Below, in pieces: positions 36,591 to 45,100 of a stretch of 64,000 nt of DNA; the first letter of the stretch is position 1; the number at the start of each line of letters is the position of its first letter. The notes under the pieces are model-generated. The model was given only the letters and a program-made list of their open reading frames with translations. It did not search any database and was not told the origin of the DNA. The stretch spans positions 2,172,001 through 2,236,000 of the forward strand of contig NZ_AP019810.1 of assembly GCF_013394305.1 (NCBI RefSeq), read 5' to 3'. This DNA is from Enterococcus mundtii (GTDB lineage: Bacteria; Bacillota; Bacilli; Lactobacillales; Enterococcaceae). The translations under genes were made by a program, and so were the position numbers.

Positions 36591-37754
36591 ATGAAACGAA
36601 TGACTCTGATGAGTACCTTATTATTAAGTGGTATGCTCCTTGCTGGCCCAATTTCAGTAACGAATGTCGCTGCAAGTGAAATCGTACCAGAAGCACAATT
36701 ATTGACAGAAGGCGAAACTGCTGGTGGTGTTTTTCTGAAAGATGGGGAAACATTATCAATGTATGGGGAAACATTTACAAATGATGAGGACGTGGAATTT
36801 TTTGTAGATGATCAAAATCGCACAACTGCATCCGTAAGAACATGGTCTGGATTTAGAAGTGCCATCAATAATTCAAATGTGTCAGTAATCAATGTCACTT
36901 CAAGTTTCAATAGCGCTTTAACTAGTCTAAACACAGTCAATCGAGCGGTGACAATCAATTTCCTCAATAATTCGACTATCAATATGAATAATAATCATTC
37001 CCTACATGTAGGGTTTGGTGGACATGTTCATTTTAACTCTAGCTCGAATCGACCAATTGTTACAAACGGAAACCAAGTCAGACAACCATTTATACAAGGT
37101 GTCTCTGGTTCAACAGTAAGTTTTTCTGGGAATACGTTGGTTGTTGGGAATGAACAAACAAGACAGAGACAACAACCATTTATCCGAACAGATGGTCTAG
37201 TGCAAATCGACTCTGGCTCCCAAGTGATCATGAATGAAGCCATCGTGGCGAATCAATTGAATGTGATCAACAATGGTAGTTTGACTGTCAATTCGAATAT
37301 TTTATCACCTGTACAAATTTCAACAAATGGTCGGATGTATGTGGGGGAATTCTCAACATTTAAAGCAGATCATACTGGTGGAGAGCCAGTAGTAAAAGTC
37401 CTTGGATCTGGACATTTAACAATTGATAATCCTTACCAAATCCATTTAAGACAAACGGGTTCTGCCGCTTATTCTAGTCCATTGATCCATACGTTAGGAA
37501 CAAATATCCAGATCAATGCCGTTCGAAATGCTTTCTGGGCGAATAATAATTTTGGACCAACACCGACTCATGCTTGGACAGCTCATCTACAAACACAGTT
37601 AAGTGGTGCAAATGGGAGTCAAGTGGTTTCTTCGAACATCAATAGCTTTACACAGAATTTCTTAGGATTCAATGGTTATCGAGAGTATACTGCTGGAAGT
37701 GCTAGTCAGCTGTACCCAGATACATTTCCCTCAACTGAATCAATGAACGACTAA
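36591..37754 (+). CDS. Pectate-lyase-like adhesive domain protein 2
   Basis: A 387-aa secreted paralogue of the preceding gene; start at 36591 after GGAGGAAAGAAA. Signal peptide about 1-26 (TNVAAS-EI). Same blocks in the same order: VRTWSGFRSAINNSNVSVIN, QPFIRTDGLVQIDSGSQVIM, VGEFSTFKADH, INAVRNAFWANNN, FLGFNGYREYTAGSAS. It is richer in Asn and Ser than copy 1. A separate leader of 144 bases precedes it, and a strong terminator follows, closing module A. Surface anchoring is not encoded in the protein. Confidence 0.82.
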   Translation: MKRMTLMSTLLLSGMLLAGPISVTNVAASEIVPEAQLLTEGETAGGVFLKDGETLSMYGETFTNDEDVEFFVDDQNRTTASVRTWSGFRSAINNSNVSVINVTSSFNSALTSLNTVNRAVTINFLNNSTINMNNNHSLHVGFGGHVHFNSSSNRPIVTNGNQVRQPFIQGVSGSTVSFSGNTLVVGNEQTRQRQQPFIRTDGLVQIDSGSQVIMNEAIVANQLNVINNGSLTVNSNILSPVQISTNGRMYVGEFSTFKADHTGGEPVVKVLGSGHLTIDNPYQIHLRQTGSAAYSSPLIHTLGTNIQINAVRNAFWANNNFGPTPTHAWTAHLQTQLSGANGSQVVSSNINSFTQNFLGFNGYREYTAGSASQLYPDTFPSTESMND

Positions 37755-37769
37755 CGTTATCACGTTTTT

Positions 37770-37809
37770 ACTCCCTCAAAGATTATTTCCATTTGAGGGA
37801 GTTTTTTTT
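37770..37809 (+). terminator. Terminator of module A
   Basis: ACTCCCTCAAA (37770-37780) and TTTGAGGGAGT (37792-37802), followed by a run of T to 37809. Confidence 0.9.
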
Positions 37810-37971
37810 GTCTTAAAAATCGATACATATTTGCAAATCTAAACAACAAGCATTTCATGATACAGGTGCTGATAAAATAATCGTAAGCCAAGGTTAGGAG
37901 TAATCGTAGACATAGTTAAAATCTGCTTAGCAAAGACCCATTCGAAAGGCCATTGGAGTATGGTGGATTTA

Positions 37972-39489
37972 TCATTCGCATATGGATGAGGGAAAGCTCG
38001 TTTTGTCAGCTAAAAAATATTGATTGATGATTTTCGGATTGATTTTTTCGAGTAAGCGATTCCAATCAGAAGCAGAAGGAATAGACCGAAAAAGAATACA
38101 TTCTGTTACTTCTTGGAATTCTTCTACATGTTCAGGATGATTAGTGATCAAAAAATCAATCTTGTTTTTAAGAAGATAGTTCTTGTTTACTTCACTAGCG
38201 TTTGGATAGAACACACATTGATATTCCATAAAATATTTATTCGATATGGCTTCAATGAACTGTATGACATGATTATTGCCTTCAAAAAGAAAGGCAATAT
38301 TTTTTTTGTTTTTCCAGTAGCGTTCTCGAATGGTTTCAACGTAGATCACTAGGCTAGAAGCGAAATCTACTAAAAAGTCATGAGAGTATAGCGAATGATA
38401 AGCCGAGCTGTTTTCTAGAAAATATTGGTACTTACGACACTCATTCGGGAAGATTTTTTTAATAAATCGATTGATATCTTGCGTATTTCGATTAGCAGAA
38501 ATGCACAAATATTCTTTCAGTTTCGCGGTTGTAAAAAAAGATTCTAAAAAGATCAGATTGACGAGCTTATTTTCATCGCTACAGTCTAATATCTCTAGAA
38601 ACTCTTTTGCAAGTCGTTTGCTTTCTGGCCACTGATTGTATGTTGAACAAAATTGTTTTTCAACAATGATATCACTCATTTTTCTCTGTGTAATAATGCT
38701 ACAGAATAAGAAAATCAGTTCATCTTCAGGCAAACGGATGCCGTAATATTTTTCAATTACGTCATTTATTTTTTCGGCATGTACTTGTTGCATCCGATCA
38801 GTCAGGACACAGCGCAAGTGGTTATTTACGTTCACAGTATTTCCCTGCATGAATCGCTCAACCGAGATATAAAGTAAGTAAGTGTATAAGAAAAATGAGG
38901 TATTTCGATAGAAGTCATTCTTATACAGACAACTGATTTCATTCACCGCTTGCTGAGCGGAAACAGAAGGGAAGATGGTGTGCGGAGTGATTTCAGATTC
39001 ATAAAAGAACGTGCAAAAAAAATGTCGTATATCTGCTTCTTGACCAATGATATTTACGGGATCATGCGTGATATCCAAATCAAAATGAACTAACTGTGAT
39101 TGGATTTTTTTGAGGTATTTCAAGAGGGTCGTTTTAGAGAGATGTAACTGATCGGACCAATCGTCAAGGGTATATAATTCAGCAAAAAAAATTTTCTCAA
39201 GAATTAAAAAAAGTGGCTCGTTCTCAAGTAAAGCAGTTTTTTTCTCTTCGTAAGTAACTAATTTTAATTGTTTGAATACATACCCCTGATGGGTAGATTC
39301 AATCGTGATCGAATCTTCAAAATAATCTCGGATCTGACAGATATCTTTACCAATTGTTCTAGAAGTGCTCTCAGTAAGTATTGCTAAGTCATTCGCGTTG
39401 CAACAAGCATTCTTTTCAAATTCATTGAGGATTTGAAGCCATCGTATCAGTGGTTTATTGGTAATGAAATTCAGTTGGAATGTTTTCAA
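37972..39489 (-). CDS. Mga-like regulator 2
   Basis: A 505-aa Mga-type regulator divergent from the WxL module. Two N-terminal HTH segments (NANDLAILTESTSRTIGKDI near 31-50; LDDWSDQLHLSKTTLLKYLK near 108-127), PRD-like middle and a C-terminal EIIB-like part (IAFLFEGNNHVIQFIE, KIDFLITNHPEHV). TTG start at 39489 with GAGGTGG 5 bases upstream, the same arrangement as copy 1; an in-frame GTG at 39498 lies inside that RBS. More similar to copy 3 (shared start K-FQLNFIT and ITPHT(I/V)FPS) than to copy 1. Confidence 0.87.
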   Translation of the reverse strand: MKTFQLNFITNKPLIRWLQILNEFEKNACCNANDLAILTESTSRTIGKDICQIRDYFEDSITIESTHQGYVFKQLKLVTYEEKKTALLENEPLFLILEKIFFAELYTLDDWSDQLHLSKTTLLKYLKKIQSQLVHFDLDITHDPVNIIGQEADIRHFFCTFFYESEITPHTIFPSVSAQQAVNEISCLYKNDFYRNTSFFLYTYLLYISVERFMQGNTVNVNNHLRCVLTDRMQQVHAEKINDVIEKYYGIRLPEDELIFLFCSIITQRKMSDIIVEKQFCSTYNQWPESKRLAKEFLEILDCSDENKLVNLIFLESFFTTAKLKEYLCISANRNTQDINRFIKKIFPNECRKYQYFLENSSAYHSLYSHDFLVDFASSLVIYVETIRERYWKNKKNIAFLFEGNNHVIQFIEAISNKYFMEYQCVFYPNASEVNKNYLLKNKIDFLITNHPEHVEEFQEVTECILFRSIPSASDWNRLLEKINPKIINQYFLADKTSFPSSICE

Positions 39490-39754
39490 TGTACCCACCT
39501 CTCATAGATCAGTTTAGTTTAGGGTAGTTGATTCTTTGTTTTAGGTGTAGCTAATTTTAAGTAAATTATATCTATTAAGTATAATTAGTAAATAGTAATA
39601 ATTTCAGAGTATGGTGAAAAACGCTAATTGCGAAAGAATGCGTGTGTTGTTTAAAGTATATAATGTACTCTTCTAAAAAACAAACTTGAGTCATAAAAAT
39701 GTTATTTAGAAGAAAATAAATGTAGTTACCTAGAATAGGAGGAATGAAATAAAT

Positions 39755-40126
39755 GTGAAAAAGAAGCCTTGGTATTTGTTATGGACCATTTTATTGTTTC
39801 TTGGGATGCTTCATCAACCAGTTCAAGTCTTTGCGGCAGAAGGCTCCTCTGTAGAAACGAATAAGAATGTAGGGTTTTACGGAGAAATCGATTATGAAGG
39901 GGACCCTAAACCACAACCACCTTCTGAAGAGCAGGCGCAACCCTCAGATAGAGACGAATATGTACAGGTAAATGGACAATTACCAAAATTAAATCAAGTG
40001 ATACCAAGTTACGGGTTGCTGGGTCTACTAATTCTTTTATGGGTCATTCGAACTTGGTTAAAACGAAGAGATAAGAAAATAAACGAGCAAGTCGCACTAT
40101 CAAGTAGATGTTTTACAAAAAAATAA
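39755..40126 (+). CDS. Small CscD-like protein with LPKLN sorting-signal variant
   Basis: A 123-aa protein: signal peptide (about 1-27, VQVFA-AE), VGFYGEIDYEGDPKP and a Pro-rich linker typical of CscD proteins, then QLPKLN where LPXTG is expected, a hydrophobic helix (YGLLGLLILLWVI) and RTWLKRRDKK. The Thr cleaved by sortase is replaced by Leu, so it may stay membrane-anchored. GTG start at 39755, AGGAGG 12 bases upstream; an out-of-frame ATG overlaps it. First gene of module B. Confidence 0.75.
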   Translation: MKKKPWYLLWTILLFLGMLHQPVQVFAAEGSSVETNKNVGFYGEIDYEGDPKPQPPSEEQAQPSDRDEYVQVNGQLPKLNQVIPSYGLLGLLILLWVIRTWLKRRDKKINEQVALSSRCFTKK

Positions 40127-40148
40127 AACAAATAGGGAGAACGAATAA

Positions 40149-40952
40149 ATGAAAGCATTAAAACTAGTATCAATGTCAGTGTTATTAGCAAGTCTAGCAA
40201 CAGGAAGTATGGTTGTTCATGCAGACAATACAGATCAGGATGGAACACTAAAAACGAATGGACAGATCCAATATCGTGAAGCGGATGAGGACAACGGTGA
40301 AACAATTGATCCAAACCCGGGACCAGAAGAAGTCATCGTACCTCCTACTCAAGATGGTGCTTTTGCAATTGCATATGTTGGTGATTATGATTTTGGTTTA
40401 CGTCAAAATTCAGCATTAGATCAATCTTATCCAGCTGCTGCTTGGTGGTTTGACATCGATGAAGAATCAACTGATTTTCCTAATCCTGATATGAATAGCC
40501 CATGGGTCAATGAAGCGACAAAACAAGCTGCACGTGCACAATTTGCTCAAGTACGTGACTTACGTGAAGACCTAACAGGTTGGAACCTGGCATTGAAACA
40601 AGAAGCACAATTTACGAATGGGGAAAGAAGCTTAAATGGTGCTCAAGTCAAGTTTGCGAATGGGACAGCTCAAAATACAAGTGACGAATTACCAACGATA
40701 AATTCAGGTTTCACGTTGATTCCGGAAAATAGCCGCGTGATCATGACTGCCGGAAGCAACATAGGCTATGGACTAAGTACTGCCATGTGGGGAGATAAAA
40801 CCAACTTAGTGCAAGACAGTGAAGTAGATGGAGGATTGGCTAATCCTTCTGTACAATTAAGTGTACCTGGCACAACACGTACAGATGCTAATTCCAAATA
40901 TACGACTAATTTATTATGGACATTGTCTGCAACACCGGCAAATATCAATTAA
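40149..40952 (+). CDS. WxL domain surface protein (small)
   Basis: A 267-aa secreted protein. Signal peptide 1-25 (GSMVVHA-DN). Most of the protein is a WxL domain, which binds peptidoglycan non-covalently: proximal motif LTGWNLALKQEAQF near 143 (W-N-L) and distal motif TNLLWTLSATPANIN at the C-terminus (W-T-L). RBS AGGGAGAACGAATAA. Followed by a strong terminator hairpin placed directly before the DUF916 gene, so it should be made in excess over the downstream partners. Confidence 0.92.
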   Translation: MKALKLVSMSVLLASLATGSMVVHADNTDQDGTLKTNGQIQYREADEDNGETIDPNPGPEEVIVPPTQDGAFAIAYVGDYDFGLRQNSALDQSYPAAAWWFDIDEESTDFPNPDMNSPWVNEATKQAARAQFAQVRDLREDLTGWNLALKQEAQFTNGERSLNGAQVKFANGTAQNTSDELPTINSGFTLIPENSRVIMTAGSNIGYGLSTAMWGDKTNLVQDSEVDGGLANPSVQLSVPGTTRTDANSKYTTNLLWTLSATPANIN

Positions 40953-40980
40953 CTAGCTAGAGATTTGAAAGGTTGATAAA

Positions 40981-41012
40981 AAACAACGATGCAGTCAGCA
41001 TCGTTGTTTTTT
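40981..41012 (+). terminator. Internal terminator between the WxL and DUF916 genes
   Basis: AAACAACGATGC (40981-40992), 5-base loop, perfect complement (40998-41009), T run to 41012. It ends 3 bases before the AGAAAGGAG of the next gene. Inside a co-oriented operon this would act as a partial terminator. Confidence 0.85.
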
Positions 41013-41027
41013 AGAAAGGAGATAACT

Positions 41028-42113
41028 ATGCCTTTATTGAACAAGTTTACAGCATCTTTTCTGGTTATGCTTTATGTAATGATCGGGTTTGTTGGTTTTT
41101 CTCAAGAGGTATTTGCCAATGGTGAACTAAATTTTAGTGTTCGCACAATTACGCCTGAAAGTCAATTTGGGGATGATAAAGGCTACTTTGATGTGGAATT
41201 GCAACCAGGAGAAACAGAAGAACTCACGTTAGTGGTGAAAAATGTTAGAAATATCCCGATCGATCTCTCGATCACAGCTCATACTGCCTACACAAATATC
41301 AATGGTGTGGTTGAATATGGCGGAGAAACTGACCAGCCCGATCCTACATTAAAAGTGGAAATGAAGGACTTACTGGATGTCGAAGATGAACCCATTCGTT
41401 TAGAAGCAGGAGAGGAAAAACGGATCGTTACAACCCTCACTATGCCTCAGGATGAGGTAAAAGGATTATTAGCCGGTGGCTTACAACTAAGCGAAGTGAC
41501 ACAAGAAGAAGAGGAAGAGGATTCTGAGGATAAAGGAATGCAGATCATCAATTCTTTTTCTTATGTAATTGGTGTCGTAGCGAGTAATGATCGTACACAA
41601 ACGATTGTTCCAGAATTGGCGCTTTTAGATGTATTTGCGGATCAAATAAATTATAGAAACGCCTTTAGTGCGACGATTCAGAATTTCTTACCTACTTTTG
41701 TGAATGAACTAAGTGTGGAAGCCTCGATACGTAGAGAAGGATCTGATACGATTTTATATCGAGCATCAGAGGAGATGATGCAAATGGCACCTAACTCCAA
41801 TTTTAATTTTCCAATCTCACTCAATGGCGAACGTTTTAGAAGCGGGACATATGTGCTGAATATGACGGCTCGCTCTGGCGAACATGAATGGACTTGGGAA
41901 GAAACTTTTGATGTGACAGCAGACGAAGCAAGACGCTTGAACCAATCAGATGTTTCCGTTAAAGATACCAACTGGTGGTTGATTGCAGCAATCGTTCTAA
42001 TCGTGATCATTATTAGTGTACTCGCCTATACGACATACAAAAATAAGAAAAAAGCAAAACTAATGCAAGAAAAATACATGGATACACTTTCAGAAAATAA
42101 AACAGATGACTAG
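41028..42113 (+). CDS. DUF916/DUF3324 membrane protein (CscA-like)
   Basis: A 361-aa protein: signal peptide (about 1-31, EVFA-NG), DUF916 domain (FSVRTITPESQFGDDKGYFD, LQPGETEELTLVVKN), DUF3324 domain (about 155-300; LALLDVFADQINYRNAFSAT), a membrane helix (about 319-340, WWLIAAIVLIVIIISVLAY) and a basic cytoplasmic tail. This is the membrane anchor/partner of WxL complexes, binding WxL proteins and peptidoglycan. The start at 41028 follows AAAGGAGATAACT. Confidence 0.92.
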   Translation: MPLLNKFTASFLVMLYVMIGFVGFSQEVFANGELNFSVRTITPESQFGDDKGYFDVELQPGETEELTLVVKNVRNIPIDLSITAHTAYTNINGVVEYGGETDQPDPTLKVEMKDLLDVEDEPIRLEAGEEKRIVTTLTMPQDEVKGLLAGGLQLSEVTQEEEEEDSEDKGMQIINSFSYVIGVVASNDRTQTIVPELALLDVFADQINYRNAFSATIQNFLPTFVNELSVEASIRREGSDTILYRASEEMMQMAPNSNFNFPISLNGERFRSGTYVLNMTARSGEHEWTWEETFDVTADEARRLNQSDVSVKDTNWWLIAAIVLIVIIISVLAYTTYKNKKKAKLMQEKYMDTLSENKTDD

Positions 42114-42126
42114 AGGAGGAGGACCA

Positions 42127-45100
42127 ATGCGTCAAAAAGTATGTAAAATGATGACTAAAATAAGTATTTCAATCTTTGCACTATATACTTTGGGTATACC
42201 TTTCCTCGCTGTTGCGGAGACAATCGATCAAGGGAGTCAACCTATAAACACGCCGAACAGTAATAGTCAATCAACAGAATCAGCTGAAGTGAAGGATACC
42301 CAGTCACTGGCACCCGCTTTTTCTTTGGAGCAAGCGGTAATAAAGGGAACTGAAAAGACGGTAACTGCCCTTTCGTTTATAAGTACAGAAGAAGTGGATA
42401 ACGTGGCAATCAAACTTCCGTCAACTGCTGAGATCATTGAAGATGAATTGTCATCAGGGATGAGTAGCAGTTATGATGAAACGTTCGACCAGTGGCTCTT
42501 ATCATCAGAAACTCCGAAAAAGGAATTTACCGTACCTGTGATGTTTGCAGAAGCAGGAACCTATTCAGTAACTGTAGGAGAAGTGGCAACTGTTAAAGTA
42601 GAAATCACGAAGGCTGAGCCGAACCATTCTTCAGGAGAAGAAAAGTCAGAAAACGACGAACCAAAGGAAGAAAGAAATCGCTCGGAAGAGAAACAGGACG
42701 AAGAAATTCAAGGAGCAACGGTACCGGTTTCGACTCGTGCAGAATTTTTAAGTGCACTCGCCAATCCAGAGGTTTCTATCATCAATTTGGAACGTTCGAT
42801 CGATATAGGCTCAGTTATCAGTCCAGAAAACTTGGACATTGATCGTTCACTAAAAATCAATGGGCAAATGAATACTTTGAATATCGGCACCGGACAAGTG
42901 CGTTTATTGACGACTACTGAGAGCAAAACTTTAAGAATTGAAAATACTTTTCTTAATAAAACAGATACCAATCCCTTTGTTATCGGGCAATCGTCTGGTG
43001 AAAATTGGACCCTTCAAATGGAAGATGTTTCAAGAGACAGCTCATCGATCAATTATTTTAGAGTAGCTGATATCTCAAGCGCAGTGGTACGAATAACTGG
43101 CGGTGGGTTAACCATAGATAATAGGATCAATCTACCAGGCGCGCTTTTTACGACAAAAGAATTTATCGTAGAAAATCAGGCAGTCGTGAAGCTAGGGAAT
43201 ACTCAAAATTCTGCGTTGGCATTTACGAGTGCGAATGCAAAACTGACCGTCGCAGATGGAGCAGAACTGTTTATTACGAACAGTGGAACAACCGCTTTGC
43301 AAAATTCCGTCTATTTTACGGGAAGCAATGCGACAGTTTCTGTGAAAAACAACGGTAACTTACAAATACAAGCGGATGGTGCAGCATCTACTTCGACAGA
43401 CGCTACAAGTAGGAATGCGCTCTCGATGACAGGGAATCAATCGAGCATTGAGCTGGAAAATGGAAGGTTAAATGCGACAACTACAGGTGGACAGGCAATT
43501 ATCATGACAGGGGAAAACCCAACAATCGATGTGGCATCAGGTAGTCAATGGCAAAGTCAATCGAATACAGCGCATTCCATCAACCTTACAGGTGCAAATG
43601 GCGCATTCAACATAGCTAAATCAACGGCAGTAATCCAATCGACTACAGGAAATAGTCTAGTCATGTCTGGAAACGATGCAACTTTTGAAGTAAGTGACGC
43701 TAGTAATGTAACGATCAACTCTAGTACAGGCAATCGGCTGACAATGACTGGTATAACGCCGACAATGACGATTAATGACAGTGATTTGAAGATGACTGCG
43801 ACAACCGGGGCAGGTATTCGATTGTTGAATCAAGAAGCGATGTTAACTGTTGATAATAGTGCTGTTGCTATTACAAATACAGGGAACCGAACCGAGGATA
43901 TCAATCAACTCGGCACCACCAGATTAGGTAAAAATTCTACGTTACGTATGCAAAATGGTGCAACGCTAGACGTGCAAGGTGCGTTAGTATCTACCGCAGG
44001 TGCGAATAGTTTGATTGGACTTTACGGGGAAGAGTCCAAAGCGACTCTTTCAGAAAATGCTCAACTGAATCTGACAGTCAACAGTGGAACAGGCAATGGC
44101 ATATATTTACAAGGAAAGAAAGCGGGTATTACATTTGCAGATTCTAAGGCTGACATACAGACCGTGACAGGAAGAGCAGTGGAACTATCTGGGGCTGAGC
44201 CATCTGTCCATTTAGATAGAAGTGACTTGACAACGAAATCAACAAGTACCGGTGGAGCTGTTCTTCTGACGGGTGAAACTAGTTTATTTACCCTAGATAA
44301 CCAAAGTAATATGAGTGTAGAAAATGAAGGCGGAGCAATTGCTAATGTTTCTCTTCAAGGAAATCAAGCAAAAATGGTTGTTGACAACCAATCACAACTA
44401 TCTGTCGCAGTTCCAAGTACTAATTCTGCTGACACCGTCATAACGAATAATAGTATCTATTTAAAAGGAAATGCTCCTACTATGGAAATTACTCGAGGAG
44501 CTAGCGTGGATGTATTGGTCCGCTCGGGTACGAAGAGAGGGATTCGCTTAGACGGTGCGAATGCTGTTTTATCACTTAATCAAGGCGGAAAGTTAACTGC
44601 GGAAACGCAAGCAGCGACAGCGATACAATTGAATGGTGATTATGTCAAACTCCTCGCAGAGAATAAAGAGACAAGTATCAATGCGAAAAGTAACTATATC
44701 GCAACAACTGTAAATGGTGTATCCACTGTGAAGTTAGGCGAAGAAGAAACAGAAAAAATTGGGCGTGAGCCAATTGTAGGAGCATCCGATTCAGCAAATA
44801 TCACACTTTGGGCGAACTCATCCTCTGCATTAGTCTTGCAAGGCATCAATGGACAGTTCAATGTAAATAGCAAGGCGACATTAAAGTTAGATTCAGGTCC
44901 TTCTGGACAACTTGAAGCAAATAATGCGAATGCTACTTTAAGATTCTTACGTTCCGGTCCAAATAATACAGGAACGACGCACGGTGGCTATCAATTTAAT
45001 ATCAATGGTGGGGATATGACCGTGACTAAGAGAAAAGGTAACGCAGGGGGGGCGGCGCAAATGGCGCCAGCAATCCGGATGTGGGGCAGTAATAATCAAG

